Counted from the stretch's first letter, positions 24,443 to 33,414 are shown. The stretch is 52,023 bases of DNA from Oscillospiraceae bacterium (GCA_015065505.1 SVQE01000010.1:1-52023); one strand, 5' to 3'. Made by a program: numbers and translations. Notes: generated from the sequence alone by a model not told the origin.

Positions 24443-26125
24443 TTAATTCTTTTTATTAAAGCTGTCCCTGAGTGCAACCGTTCTGTTGAAAACGATTTTA
24501 TCCTCGGTTGAATCGGTGTCGGTGCAGAAATAGCCGAGGCGCATAAACTGGTATTTATCGCCGGGCTTTGTTTCGCCGAGTGCCTTTTCAACATAGGCTG
24601 TTTTCTTAACAAGTGAATCGGGGTTAAGGTTATCCTCAAAAGAGCTTACGCCCTCTTCATCGCTCGGGTTTTCAACATTGAAAAGTCTGTCGTAAAGGCG
24701 AACCTCTGCTTCAACGCAGTTTCTTGCATTAACCCAGTGGATTGTTCCCTTAACCTTTCTTCCGTCGGGAGCGTCGCCGCCGAAGGTTTCGGGGTCGTAG
24801 GTGCAGTGAACAGCAACAACCTCGCCGTTTTCATCAAGGTCGTAGCCAGTGCATGTTACGAAATATGCCTTGTAAAGCCTTACCTCGTTGCCCGGATAGA
24901 GCCTTCTGTATTTCTTAATCGGCTCAATCATAAAGTCATCGCGCTCAATATAGAGCTCCTTTGAAAACGGAACAGTTCTTTTGCCGTATTCCTCGTGGTC
25001 GGGATGGTATTCAACCTCAAGCTCCTCGCACTTATCCTCAGGATAGTTATCGATAATAAGCTTAATCGGGTCGATAACAGCCATTGCACGGGGCGAATTC
25101 TGATTAAGATTATCGCGCACACAGCTTTCAAGCATTGCAAAATCGATAACCGAATACGCCTTTGAAACACCGATTTTTTCGCAGAATTCGCGAATTGCCT
25201 CAGCAGGATAGCCCCTTCTTCTCATACCCGAAAGGGTTGCCATTCTCGGGTCGTTCCAGCCGTCAACAATGCCGTCCTGAACAAGCTTTAAGCATTTGCG
25301 CTTTGAGGTTAAGGTGTAGTTGAGATTCATTCTTGCAAACTCAATCTGACGCGGCTTTTCGCCCTCGATAAGCTCGTTTACAAACCAGTTATAAAGCGGT
25401 CTGTGGTTTTCAAATTCAAGCGAGCAAAGCGAATGGGTAACATTTTCGCAAGCATCTGAAAGCGGATGCGCAAAGTCGTACATCGGATAAACGCACCACT
25501 TGTCGCCTGTTCTGTGATGGGTTGCATACATAATTCTGTAGATAATCGGGTCGCGCATATTGAGGTTGGGCGACGCCATATCTATTTTTGCTCTTAAAAC
25601 CTTGCTGCCTGCTTCAAATTCACCGTTGGTCATTCTTGCAAAGAGGTCAAGGTTTTCTTCAATGCTTCTGTCTCTGTAGGGTGAATTCTTTCCCGGCTCG
25701 GTGAGAGTTCCCCTGTATTCCCTCTGTTCCTCGGGTGTTAAATCGCAAACAAATGCCTTTCCCTTTTTGATGAGCTTGATAGCGCATTCATAAAGGAAAT
25801 CAAAGTAATCCGAAGCATAGTAAACATTGTCGTAGTCGAAGCCGAGCCACTTGATATCCTCTTCAATAGCTTCAACATACTCGGTGTCTTCTTTGGTCGG
25901 GTTTGTGTCGTCAAGGCGGAGGTTGCATATTCCGTGATACTTGTTTTTAACACCGAAATTAATGCATATTGCCTTTGCGTGACCAATGTGAAGATAGCCG
26001 TTGGGTTCGGGAGGAAAACGGGTCTGAATTCTTGAGTAAACGCCGTTTGCTAAATCCTCGTCTATAAATTCGTGTATAAAATTTGAGGAAACAACTTCTT
26101 CGTTCTTAATTTCTTCCGCTGCCAT
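24443..26125 (-). CDS. glnS: Glutaminyl-tRNA synthetase
   Basis: 560 aa, close to the E. coli enzyme length. The class I signature is [19 protein letters not shown] (HIGH motif near residues 43-50). [18 protein letters not shown] follows in the Rossmann fold, [10 protein letters not shown] stands at the KMSKS position, and [16 protein letters not shown] begins the helical part. A GlnRS-type anticodon-binding beta-barrel fills the C-terminus. It attaches Gln directly to tRNA-Gln, so this organism need not rely on GatCAB for Gln-tRNA. Its ATG overlaps the stop of gltX (TAATG), giving a coupled gltX-glnS pair. Confidence 0.95.
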   Translation of the reverse strand: MAAEEIKNEEVVSSNFIHEFIDEDLANGVYSRIQTRFPPEPNGYLHIGHAKAICINFGVKNKYHGICNLRLDDTNPTKEDTEYVEAIEEDIKWLGFDYDNVYYASDYFDFLYECAIKLIKKGKAFVCDLTPEEQREYRGTLTEPGKNSPYRDRSIEENLDLFARMTNGEFEAGSKVLRAKIDMASPNLNMRDPIIYRIMYATHHRTGDKWCVYPMYDFAHPLSDACENVTHSLCSLEFENHRPLYNWFVNELIEGEKPRQIEFARMNLNYTLTSKRKCLKLVQDGIVDGWNDPRMATLSGMRRRGYPAEAIREFCEKIGVSKAYSVIDFAMLESCVRDNLNQNSPRAMAVIDPIKLIIDNYPEDKCEELEVEYHPDHEEYGKRTVPFSKELYIERDDFMIEPIKKYRRLYPGNEVRLYKAYFVTCTGYDLDENGEVVAVHCTYDPETFGGDAPDGRKVKGTIHWVNARNCVEAEVRLYDRLFNVENPSDEEGVSSFEDNLNPDSLVKKTAYVEKALGETKPGDKYQFMRLGYFCTDTDSTEDKIVFNRTVALRDSFNKKN

Positions 26126-27786
26126 TATTTCTCCTCCTCATAGTGTTTTATTGCCATATCAATTCTCTTCTGAACGGTTTCTTCACCCAGAAGAGCGGTT
26201 ATTGAGAATAAATCGGGTGTGTTAACCCTGCCTGTAAGCGCAACGCGGATAATCGTTGAAACATCGCCCACATGACCTCTGAATGCTTCGGGAGTTGCTT
26301 TAAATTCCTTAACATTCGGCGTGCAGCCAACCTCGGTGCATAAATCCTTGATTCTTGAAAACCAGGTGTCTTTATCATCCGAAAGGTTAACAACATCTTT
26401 GTATTTTTTAAGCACATCAACGGCAAGGTCACCGTCTGCATTTCCTGAAAGCTCATAGCAGGGCACAAAGGTTTCATCAAACATATAGCTGATGTAATCC
26501 TTAATATCGCTCCACTTTGCAATATCCTTTCTCGGCTTTTTGTTTTCCCTGTCGATATTCAGAATTGCGGTTGCCCTTTGAACATCCTTTTCATAAAGGG
26601 CTGCAAGCTCTTTATCGTATTCCTTCGCCCATTCATACGATAAATCAAAAACGGTTTGCGCCTTCATTGTTGAAACAACATTCTTTGAAACGTCGCTGAG
26701 CTTTGCAATATCGAAAAGTGCGCCCGAAACGCTCATTTTCTTAACATTGAACGGGAATTTTTCAAGGGGCTCGTCCTTGTTTACTCTGCGCCAGTCCTCA
26801 AAATTGGAATTTGCAAGAGTCATCATATATTCATTAACACTGTCGCTCGGATAGCCCTGCTCGATATAGTAGGTAACAGCAGCTTCGGGGTCTTTTCTCT
26901 TTGAAAGCTTGCGCTTGCCGCCGTTTTCTTCCTTCATAATCGGTGCAACATGAACATATTTCGGCGCTCTGAAGCCAAGCACCTTGAAAAGCTGAAGATG
27001 AATCGGCGCGCTTGAAATCCATTCGTCGCCGCGAACAACATGGGTTGTTCTCATAAGATGGTCATCAATAGCGTGTGCAAAATGATAGGTCGGAATACCG
27101 TCGGATTTCAGAAGAACTATATCCTGAACATTTTCGGGCATTTCGATTTTGCCCTTAATCATATCGTCGAAATAGCACTTGCCCTCAAGTGTTCCGGGTG
27201 ATTTAAGACGAAGAGTCCAGCTGTCGCCGTTTTCAATTTTCTCTTTGATTTTTTCATAATCCATTTCGCGGCATCTTGCGTATTTGCCCCAGATGCCCTT
27301 AATGCTTTCGTTTTCCTGCGACGCCCTGCACTGCTCGAGCTCCTCGGCAGTCATAAAGCAGGGATATGCAAGCCCCTGCTCAACAAGGGATTTTGCAAAG
27401 GTCTGATAGATTTCTTTTCTGTCGCTCTGATAATACGGACCGTAGATGCCCTTTTCAACTCTGTCGCCGATTACGCCCTCATCGGGAACAATGCCGTAAA
27501 CCGAAAGTCCCTTAAGCATAACCTCGATTGCGCCTTCAACGCTGCGCTTCTGGTCGGTATCCTCAACGCGAACATAGAAAACGCCGTCAGAGGATTTAGC
27601 CATTGAATACGAAACAAAGCAGGTAAAAAGATTGCCGAAATGCAGAAATCCCGTAGGGCTCGGCGAAAAACGGCAAACCTTTGCGCCTTCCTTCAGCTCT
27701 CTCTGAGGAAAAAGCTCTTCGTAATACTCAGGCGTTTTATCAATATGTGAAAATAAAAGCTGTGCAAGTTTTTTGTTATCATCCAT
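26125..27786 (-). CDS. gltX: Glutamyl-tRNA synthetase, long clostridial form
   Basis: 553 aa from the ATG at 27786, chosen because AAAGGA lies upstream. A longer open frame begins with a hydrophobic, AT-rich stretch that is untranslated leader. The chain has [19 protein letters not shown] (HIGH motif as HFGN, residues 49-52), [16 protein letters not shown], and [17 protein letters not shown] (KMSKS as KLSKR). The C-terminal helical anticodon domain follows. It is about 60 residues longer than common bacterial GluRS, with an N-terminal extension of about 35 residues. It lies upstream of and is coupled to glnS, so discrimination between the two tRNAs is probably divided between them. Confidence 0.93.
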   Translation of the reverse strand: MDDNKKLAQLLFSHIDKTPEYYEELFPQRELKEGAKVCRFSPSPTGFLHFGNLFTCFVSYSMAKSSDGVFYVRVEDTDQKRSVEGAIEVMLKGLSVYGIVPDEGVIGDRVEKGIYGPYYQSDRKEIYQTFAKSLVEQGLAYPCFMTAEELEQCRASQENESIKGIWGKYARCREMDYEKIKEKIENGDSWTLRLKSPGTLEGKCYFDDMIKGKIEMPENVQDIVLLKSDGIPTYHFAHAIDDHLMRTTHVVRGDEWISSAPIHLQLFKVLGFRAPKYVHVAPIMKEENGGKRKLSKRKDPEAAVTYYIEQGYPSDSVNEYMMTLANSNFEDWRRVNKDEPLEKFPFNVKKMSVSGALFDIAKLSDVSKNVVSTMKAQTVFDLSYEWAKEYDKELAALYEKDVQRATAILNIDRENKKPRKDIAKWSDIKDYISYMFDETFVPCYELSGNADGDLAVDVLKKYKDVVNLSDDKDTWFSRIKDLCTEVGCTPNVKEFKATPEAFRGHVGDVSTIIRVALTGRVNTPDLFSITALLGEETVQKRIDMAIKHYEEEK

Positions 27787-27878
27787 AATAAAATGCGTCC
27801 TTTTGCTGACTTTTTGCTGTTTCTTAAAAAATTGATATAATATTATTGCATAAATTAATATAATAATCAATATAAAAT

Positions 27879-27925
27879 TAAAAAATTGTGATTTGTTGAG
27901 CCCTTTGGCTCACAAATCACAATTT
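27879..27925 (-). terminator. Strong terminator upstream of gltX
   Basis: AAATTGTGATTTGT...GAGCC / GGCTCACAAATCACAATTT, an almost 20-bp stem with one bulge, followed on the minus strand by TTTTTTAA. It ends the transcript of the 28085-28693 gene before the gltX leader. Confidence 0.85.
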
Positions 27926-27932
27926 AAGTTTC

Positions 27933-28046
27933 AAGTACCGAGCCCCGAGCTCCGAGTTGTCGGGTCGCTTCGCTCCGATTTTATTATTGTTTGAGCGCAG
28001 CGAGTAACCTGAACTCGGAACTTGGCACTCGCAACCAGCAACTCAA
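27933..28046. repeat. Octamer-type CGAGCTCCGAG / AACTCGGAAC arrays
   Basis: Short imperfect units of CCGAG and ACTCGGA/ACTCGCA type lie on both sides of GTCGGGTCGCTTCGCTCCGA, a string also present near 20333. The same unit style occurs at 24408, 49948 and 51897. Confidence 0.65.
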
Positions 28047-28084
28047 ATAATGATTTTTCGCACAAGCGATAAATCATTATTTGA

Positions 28085-28693
28085 TTATTCATTCAGCTCT
28101 TTTCCGGCATAGATATCGGTGAAGGTTTTATAATAGGGATTATCCCAGGTTATATCCTCGGTGCTGACATATGATTTAACGCAGGCTTTAACGGTTACAA
28201 TCTGGGGTTGATTGTTAACAAACATCAAAATATCGGTGCAGGTTTCGTTAGGGTTAAGCGAGGTTTTATCACCATTTGCCTTTGCATAATCATAAGTAAC
28301 CGTTCGGATATATCCGCCCTCGCCCGTTTCATTTGGCTGACGGATTTTAATCGGATTTCCGTCCTTATCAAACGCGCAGAATGCAACAATAAAGCTCTTT
28401 GCGCTGACATCCGAGCTGTTGAAAACGGAAGCGCCCATTGCATCGTGGGTAAAACGTTCTTCCGAGCCCTTATAGTAATAGTGAATACCGCTTACATACA
28501 TCGGCTGCTGCCTTAAAATCCCATCAAGCTCTTCGCCCGAAACAGAGCTTACCTGCTGTGTTACTTCCTTATCCTTGCTTAATCCCGGCAGAAAATCCCC
28601 GCCCTTCATAACAAATATTGCGGCAATAATTCCCAAAACGGCAACAATGCTTACAACAAGAATAATTATAATATTTCTTTCTTTTTTCTGCAT
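28085..28693 (-). CDS. Membrane-anchored protein, DUF5780-like outer domain
   Basis: 202 aa from the ATG at 28693, preceded by AGGTGATTTTT (an in-frame GTG three codons earlier is less likely). MQKKERNIIIILVVSIVAVLGIIAAIF is an N-terminal anchor. The outer domain (about 55-200) is beta-rich, with ILRQQPMYVSGIHYYYKG, FIVAFCAFDKDGNPIKI and a late NPYYKTFTDIYAGKEL. This pattern resembles the extracytoplasmic domain (DUF5780) found in Clostridia zinc-ribbon membrane proteins, here without the ribbon. Function is unknown. It is monocistronic, ending in a weak AATGATTT/AAATCATT hairpin. Confidence 0.7.
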   Translation of the reverse strand: MQKKERNIIIILVVSIVAVLGIIAAIFVMKGGDFLPGLSKDKEVTQQVSSVSGEELDGILRQQPMYVSGIHYYYKGSEERFTHDAMGASVFNSSDVSAKSFIVAFCAFDKDGNPIKIRQPNETGEGGYIRTVTYDYAKANGDKTSLNPNETCTDILMFVNNQPQIVTVKACVKSYVSTEDITWDNPYYKTFTDIYAGKELNE

Positions 28694-28801
28694 AAAAATC
28701 ACCTGAAAACAGTTTAAACAAATACTTAAACTATGTCAATGCATAAAAAATAAATTTATGCTTGACCAGAGAGCTTTTTTATGCAATAATAGTAGGGCAT
28801 T

Positions 28802-28878
28802 CGAGGTGTGGCTCAGTTTGGTAGAGCACTACGTTCGGGACGTAGGGGCCGCAGGTTCAAATCCTGTCACCTCGACCA
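28802..28878 (+). tRNA. tRNA-Pro (CGG), CCA encoded
   Basis: Acceptor CGAGGTG pairs with CACCTCG, followed by discriminator A and CCA. The anticodon arm is CTACG-TTCGGGA-CGTAG (anticodon CGG), and the T-arm is GCAGGTTCAAATCCTGT. 77 nt. Its 3' end is the apparent target of later insertions. Confidence 0.95.
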
Positions 28879-28917
28879 AAATGAGGGGAGTCCTTAATGG
28901 ACTCCCCTCATTTTGCT
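28879..28917 (+). terminator. Terminator of tRNA-Pro
   Basis: ATGAGGGGAGTCC / GGACTCCCCTCAT stem with loop TTAAT, followed by TTTTG, starting just after the CCA. Confidence 0.8.
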
Positions 28918-28936
28918 CTCGGACAGGATTTGAAAT

Positions 28937-29047
28937 GGTTCGTTTGCGACCGCTGCCAGTGGCAGATAAAGGGAGCAATAAGAACTGCCGAACGGTCAAA
29001 ATTTGTCGGCGCTCCAAGCCGTAACAAATTTTGGGGACCGTTGGTCG
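28937..29047 (+). repeat. Dispersed 111-bp hairpin element, copy 1
   Basis: Starts GGTTCGTTTG and ends CCGTTGGTCG. It contains a CTGCC/GGCAG hairpin and a long stem joining GAACGGTCAAAATTTGT to ACAAATTTTGG...ACCGTTGG. A second copy of identical length lies at 49440-49550 and a partial inverted copy at 51935-52003. Confidence 0.85.
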
Positions 29048-29089
29048 GATGACCGTTACCTCTTTGGCAACATTGTTAAGCACAAAGAA

Positions 29090-29152
29090 AATTTGGGAGA
29101 AAGCTCCAGTGGAGCTTTCGATAGTTGAGAAGAAAATCCTGGAACCTCGACG
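29090..29152. repeat. tRNA-Pro 3'-end scar with conserved module
   Basis: AATCCTGGAACCTCGACG (29135-29152) copies the tRNA-Pro 3' end with small changes. Immediately to its left is, in reverse sense, the TCTTCTCAACTATCGAAAG module, then the hairpin AAAGCTCCA/TGGAGCTTT and CTCCCAAATTTTC. This is the same order as beside tRNA-Asn at 20489-20550. Confidence 0.72.
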
Positions 29153-29185
29153 AAAACGGCAAGGGTTCGACGCCCTTGCCGTTTT
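29153..29185. terminator. Terminator of the tiny hydrophobic ORF
   Basis: A perfect 13-bp stem AAAACGGCAAGGG / CCCTTGCCGTTTT with a 7-nt loop, abutting the stop codon at 29185-29187. It works in either direction by base composition. Confidence 0.8.
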
Positions 29186-29250
29186 CAAATAATAGCTTTT
29201 ATAGTTGTTGTTACAATCACAAACCCTGCTAAAAATGCGATTTTATCCAT
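29185..29250 (-). CDS. 21-aa hydrophobic peptide (candidate small membrane or toxin-like peptide)
   Basis: The minus strand reads MDKIAFLAGF then VIVTTTIKAII and a stop, a single hydrophobic segment with two Lys. AAAGGAG sits 8 bases before the ATG and a strong hairpin terminator abuts the stop, an unusually complete set for so short a frame. A second copy at 33246-33299 keeps the C-terminal 17 codons, with one of its two differences silent (GTA to GTT). Type I toxin peptides and small membrane proteins share this size and build, but no antisense RNA is proven. A promoter is not clear, because a terminator lies just upstream. Confidence 0.5.
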   Translation of the reverse strand: MDKIAFLAGFVIVTTTIKAII

Positions 29251-29278
29251 TTTCTATGCTCCTTTCTATGTTCCTTTT

Positions 29279-29314
29279 CAAAAAAATAGAGCTAACACCT
29301 AATCGTGTTAGCTC
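29279..29314 (-). terminator. Distal terminator after the 205-aa gene
   Basis: GAGCTAACAC / GTGTTAGCTC stem with a 6-nt loop, followed on the minus strand by TATTTTTTT. Confidence 0.85.
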
Positions 29315-29316
29315 CA

Positions 29317-29370
29317 GACTGTAGAAAAACCTCTTGAAGAAATCAAACTTCAAGAGGTTTTTCTACAGTC
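29317..29370 (-). terminator. Proximal terminator, perfect 23-bp palindrome
   Basis: Two 23-base arms (outer GACTGTAG / CTACAGTC, inner CCTCTTGAAG / CTTCAAGAGG) match perfectly around an 8-base loop. The inner stem is flanked by TTTTT on both strands. It lies 25 bases after the stop of the 205-aa gene, and a second terminator follows two bases later. Confidence 0.82.
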
Positions 29371-29395
29371 CTCTTTAAGTAAAATCATGTAGTTG

Positions 29396-30013
29396 TCAAA
29401 AGCCTTGTTCAAAATTTCCTGGGACTTGAAACTTTTTTGGTGCTTGTATTTCGTCAATTCTCATATCTAAAATATTGAGTTTATATATAAACTCAACACA
29501 GATATCCTGCATATACTTATTACCAAGTAAATCGTCAAATGTTAGCGTAATTATTGCGGAAATAATATTCTCCTTGAATCCATTTGTATCGGCACAAAAC
29601 ATTGGATATAACATTATACATTTCTGCAAAGGCATTAGAGGAAATGTAGCTAAAACTTGCTCTTTAAGACTATCCGTGGATATACTACACTTTGTGTTTT
29701 TTGAAATCCCTTTTCCTATATTGTAAAGCTGAAGTTCATACGCTTGAATAACAATTTCTCCTCCCAACTTTTCTGTCAAATCTATTTCCTGAAAATCTCC
29801 AGTCTCACATGTTTTGATTTGTAAGTCAAAGCACGGTAAGCATTCCAACCGTTTCGTTTCTTCAAACTGCTGTTTAGATACTTCTAATTGTGAATATGCA
29901 GCTTTTTCAGATTTTCTGTTAGTTATGAAAATAGCTATCGTTGCTCCTACATATATAGCTGTTATAATAACCATAATCCAGTCAGCAAGATTGTTTCCAT
30001 TACAATTACACAT
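29396..30013 (-). CDS. One-TM protein of unknown function beside the R-M gene
   Basis: 205 aa. MCNCNGNNLADW precedes a TM helix (IMVIITAIYVGATIAIFI, about 13-31). A charged coiled stretch follows (EKAAYSQLEVSKQQFEETKR), then about 140 residues of beta-rich cytosolic domain with no motif that I recognise. Small proteins of this form (one TM, coiled linker, soluble domain) are frequent beside defence genes. It lies 49 bases downstream of the MmeI-type gene on the same strand, probably co-transcribed, and is followed by two terminators. Codon use looks more AT-rich than in flanking core genes, consistent with transfer. The role could be accessory or cargo. Confidence 0.65.
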   Translation of the reverse strand: MCNCNGNNLADWIMVIITAIYVGATIAIFITNRKSEKAAYSQLEVSKQQFEETKRLECLPCFDLQIKTCETGDFQEIDLTEKLGGEIVIQAYELQLYNIGKGISKNTKCSISTDSLKEQVLATFPLMPLQKCIMLYPMFCADTNGFKENIISAIITLTFDDLLGNKYMQDICVEFIYKLNILDMRIDEIQAPKKFQVPGNFEQGF

Positions 30014-30062
30014 ATCCTATCCTACCAATTCAAGTAATTATACTAATCCTTTCATACTATTT

Positions 30063-32837
30063 TTATTTTTCTTCAACTAATGCTTGATACATTTTCATTA
30101 ACTCGGCAACGCATTCGCTCTCGGTCATATTGCGCCAGTCAAAACCGTATGCCTGCATAACTGCTTTATCGTTTTCCTGATGTGCTTTACGAAGTTCAGA
30201 CGGCATAGTCAGCTCGTCGTATAAATCCGCAAGTGAGCAGTCAGGATATTTAGCCCTTGCGTCGAGTATTGCCTGTGCTGTTTGCTCAATCTTTGCCTTT
30301 TGCTCATCGGTAGGATTACACCATGGGAAATTGTTATATACAATATCTTTTGAATAACGGTAATCGCTTTTTAATCTACCTGCAACAGCACGCATCCAAG
30401 CCATATGAACATTTGATTCTAATATTCCTAAGTGATACAAAGTTGCATTAGGAAGTATTCTAACTGCATTACTACATAATGATGTGGGCTTCATAAAACC
30501 CATAGGTATATACTTTCTGCGTTCTGAACTTGTTTCAGGAATAATAATATAAGTATTTTTCGGGAAATTCTCAACGTGAAATCTTGTTGGGGTATCCGCA
30601 ATTTTTCTTGTTCCCGCACTTGGACTTTGAAGTCTATAATCTCTTACTGCTTGAACTCGTTTCATACACTCAGGCATTTTTCTTAATTCGTTTGGTGGAC
30701 AGTCACCAATCCATAAGCAATAACGAGGTTTATTATTAATGAATTCTGTTGAACCATACCATGGCATAAAGTATTTTTCAGATAATGGTTCTTTTTTTAC
30801 AAATTCAGCTTTTTCATCAGGCGTGAAAAGATAATTGCCTCCATCAATTGGTTTATTACCAATTCCAATTTGAGGAACATCACAAATCGGTTTGTTTCTG
30901 CTTTCCGCAAAAACATTGTTTGCGTTTAATAAATATCCATTGATATTGTCAACAATCTTATAATTATCAGATTCAAATAATCTTTTGCTTTGTTTTTCAA
31001 CATAACTAAACCCAATAATTACGCAGTGAACGTGGGCTTTAATATTAGCTTCACTATCCCATCTAAAAGTTCTATGTGCAAAATTGAATACAATTCCATT
31101 TTCAAAAAGTGGTTTCCACAGATTTGCGACACTTTCACCTTGAGAAACAGAATTTGTAGAAACAAGTGCAGCAAAAACACTTGTTTCTTTCATATAATCA
31201 GCGGATTTTTTATACCAACAAGAAACATAATCAAGATTGCCTGCGTTTTTCCATTCTTTTCCGAATACTCCAAGTAAATCTTCTTTTTGTTCTTTGCTCA
31301 TTAATCTTGCGCCTACAAATGGCGGATTACCCATAATGTAATTAAGCTCGGAAGCAGGTACAACATCATTCCAGTCTATACGCAGAGCGTTACCCTCAAC
31401 GATATATGCGTTTGTAGTAAGTGGCAGGAAGTCAATGTTAGTGTGAACAATATCCTCGGTCTGTTTCATCATCTGACTTTCGGCAATCCAAAGCGCTGTT
31501 TTTGCAACGGTAACGGCAAAGTCGTTAATCTCTATACCATAAAATTGGTCTATTTTTACTTTTATAATATCGCCCGAATCCAAAACAATCTGGTCTTGGT
31601 TTCTTAGTCCTATGGCTTCGTTTTCAAGTTTACGGAGTGATAAATATGTTTCTGTTAAGAAGTTACCCGAGCCGCACGCAGGGTCAAGGAATTTAAGACC
31701 TGAAAGCTTTTCGCAAAACTCGTCAAGTCTGCTGTTTCTTGTTTTAATCTGCTTTAACTCTTTGATTTCTTCAAGCTCAGCCTTTAAGTCATCAAGGAAC
31801 AGAGGGTCTATTACCTTGTGAATATTCTCAACAGAGGTGTAGTGCATTCCGCCGCTTCTTCTTGTTTCGGGATTCAAGGTGCTTTCAAATACAGCGCCGA
31901 AGATAGTCGGGCTGATTTCAGACCAATCGAAATCGGCACTTGCATTTTCAAGAATAAGCTTTATGATTTCATCGGTAAACTGCGGAATTTCAATATTATC
32001 ATCAGCGAATAAGCCGCCGTTAACATAGGGGAACGCAGCTAATTCATCATCCATATATGGGTCTCTATCCTCAATCTTTGTATTGAGAACACGGAACACA
32101 TCAATTAATGCTCTCCTGAAATTACGAGTATCAAACTGTTTCAAATAATCGTGGAACATTAAATGTTTACCGAAAACATCAGCATCCTCTGCATAGAAGC
32201 AGAAAACAAGGCGCACACACAGCACATTAAGGCTCTTTTGTGAATCTTCATTATCGGGATTAGCATACTGTTTACGCAGCGCATCATAGAGCTTACCTAC
32301 AATTTCACCCGCTTGAATTGATATTTCTTCTTCACGCTTAATGTTTTCATCCTTAGTGTCTACAAGGAAGTTAAGGCGGTAATATTCCTTAGGTAAATCC
32401 TCTAACAAAATGCTCTCAGGCTCGCCGTTAGGATTCTCCATATCATAGACAAGAAACTCCTTGAAGTTGCAGGTAACAATCCAGCGTGGGCGCTGTGAAT
32501 AGGGAAGCTCGGAGCTATAACGCTTAGCCTGTTGAAACGGCGTTAAAACAGAGCCGTCTGATTGCTTAATGCCTTTGCGTAAATCCTTATCAATGCTTTT
32601 CTGCTCAATCATTACATGGGTTGAGGGAATCATAACATCAATAAAGCTCGTATGGTCGAGTTTAACCTGCTCTTCAAAAGTTACATAGTGTGACGGTTTT
32701 TCAACACCGTAAACCTGACTTAATAGCTCAATCCAAAATTTTTGGCTTTCGCCTTTTTCGTAGCCCTTGCCCTTCCAGTATTCGGCAAAGCCTTTTGCAG
32801 CTTTTTTGATTTCTTGTTCTTTTCTTGTGTTCTGCAT
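30063..32837 (-). CDS. MmeI-like type IIL restriction-modification enzyme
   Basis: 924 aa, near MmeI (919 aa). A nuclease motif at the N-terminus reads FIDVMIPSTHVMIEQK, giving Asp67...Glu78-x-Lys80 of the PD-(D/E)xK type. A helical spacer spans about 170-370. The gamma-class N6-adenine methylase has LDPACGSGNFL at 384-394 (SAM site) and NPPF at 504-507 (catalytic). The target recognition region follows (about 600-850), then a helical end. Such single chains cut and methylate with one recognition domain and modify one strand. All key motifs are intact, so it is probably active. It starts after GGGGTATTAAT and lies in an islet beside tRNA-Pro with no integrase. Specificity cannot be read by eye. 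Confidence 0.9.
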   Translation of the reverse strand: MQNTRKEQEIKKAAKGFAEYWKGKGYEKGESQKFWIELLSQVYGVEKPSHYVTFEEQVKLDHTSFIDVMIPSTHVMIEQKSIDKDLRKGIKQSDGSVLTPFQQAKRYSSELPYSQRPRWIVTCNFKEFLVYDMENPNGEPESILLEDLPKEYYRLNFLVDTKDENIKREEEISIQAGEIVGKLYDALRKQYANPDNEDSQKSLNVLCVRLVFCFYAEDADVFGKHLMFHDYLKQFDTRNFRRALIDVFRVLNTKIEDRDPYMDDELAAFPYVNGGLFADDNIEIPQFTDEIIKLILENASADFDWSEISPTIFGAVFESTLNPETRRSGGMHYTSVENIHKVIDPLFLDDLKAELEEIKELKQIKTRNSRLDEFCEKLSGLKFLDPACGSGNFLTETYLSLRKLENEAIGLRNQDQIVLDSGDIIKVKIDQFYGIEINDFAVTVAKTALWIAESQMMKQTEDIVHTNIDFLPLTTNAYIVEGNALRIDWNDVVPASELNYIMGNPPFVGARLMSKEQKEDLLGVFGKEWKNAGNLDYVSCWYKKSADYMKETSVFAALVSTNSVSQGESVANLWKPLFENGIVFNFAHRTFRWDSEANIKAHVHCVIIGFSYVEKQSKRLFESDNYKIVDNINGYLLNANNVFAESRNKPICDVPQIGIGNKPIDGGNYLFTPDEKAEFVKKEPLSEKYFMPWYGSTEFINNKPRYCLWIGDCPPNELRKMPECMKRVQAVRDYRLQSPSAGTRKIADTPTRFHVENFPKNTYIIIPETSSERRKYIPMGFMKPTSLCSNAVRILPNATLYHLGILESNVHMAWMRAVAGRLKSDYRYSKDIVYNNFPWCNPTDEQKAKIEQTAQAILDARAKYPDCSLADLYDELTMPSELRKAHQENDKAVMQAYGFDWRNMTESECVAELMKMYQALVEEK

Positions 32838-33245
32838 ATTAATACCCCTATATTAATAAGAAACTATACGGACATAATAACATAAATAACAACATTATTC
32901 AATTATTTGAGCGCATTTGTTTTGCCGTAAAGGTTTACTGTCCAATTAATCCCCCCGTTTTCCCCGATTATTTCTGAGATAGTCCGAATCTTTGTAAAAT
33001 ATATTGGGCGCATTCAGCAGATACTCACGACCTCTCCCTCGAATATTTGCAACTGACTTTTTCCCTTATAAAACAAGGCTTTTAGGAGAATTGGTAATAT
33101 ATGTAATGGATATACTACCGAATCACTCCCAAAAGCCTATCTCGCAGGAATATTGATATTACTGTGATTAAGTTTCCTGCGTGGGTTTAATAAGTCGCAG
33201 TTCACCTCGACCGAAAAAAGCAAGGGTTTGATGCCCTTGCCGTTT
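32838..33245. other. Gap with possible gene remnant, hairpin and tRNA-Pro 3' copy
   Basis: The minus strand from 33065 to the stop at 32946 stays open and reads NIRGRGREYLLNAPNIFY and onward. It has no start and may be the end of a lost gene; I cannot name it. CGCAGGAA / TTCCTGCG pair at 33143-33181. TTCACCTCGACC at 33201-33212 copies the tRNA-Pro 3' end. No intact gene is seen. Confidence 0.4.
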
Positions 33246-33299
33246 TCAAATAATAGCTTTTATAGTTGTTGTAACAATCACAAACCCTGCAAAAAATGC
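33246..33299 (-). pseudogene. Truncated copy of the 21-aa hydrophobic peptide gene
   Basis: The last 17 codons of the peptide at 29185 recur with two differences (Leu to Phe at one codon, a silent change at another). The start codon and ribosome binding site are absent, replaced by unrelated CGTAATTAATAAG sequence. The same terminator hairpin follows (GCAAGGG / CCCTTGC). Confidence 0.62.
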
Positions 33300-33336
33300 G
33301 CTTCGTAATTAATAAGTTATAACACCAAATTTTAAG

Positions 33337-33359
33337 CCTCGGCTTTTGCCGAGGTTTTT
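33337..33359 (+). terminator. Orphan terminator
   Basis: CCTCGGC / GCCGAGG stem, loop TTTT, then TTTTT. No plus-strand gene precedes it, so it may be left over from a displaced gene. Confidence 0.7.
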
Positions 33360-33385
33360 GTTATTTCCCCTTAGCTTTTTCAAGT

Positions 33386-33414
33386 TTGCATAAATTATAA
33401 TTCTATGCTAAAAT
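33386..33414 (+). promoter_or_regulatory. Candidate promoter of budA
   Basis: TTGCAT and TAAAAT are separated by 17 bases and lie about 63 bases before the chosen budA start. Confidence 0.42.

Noticed and set aside
27787-27870. N-terminal extension of gltX
   Set aside because: The extra 28 codons are hydrophobic and AT-rich and include the true ribosome site, so they are most likely untranslated.
28758-29188. Plus and minus frames covering tRNA-Pro and its 3' side
   Set aside because: They overlap the tRNA, the 111-bp element and the scar module and have no start signals.
33137-33190. Riboswitch upstream of budA
   Set aside because: Only a single 8-bp pair was found. No known aptamer core could be recognised, and the orphan terminator at 33337 lies too far from any leader logic.
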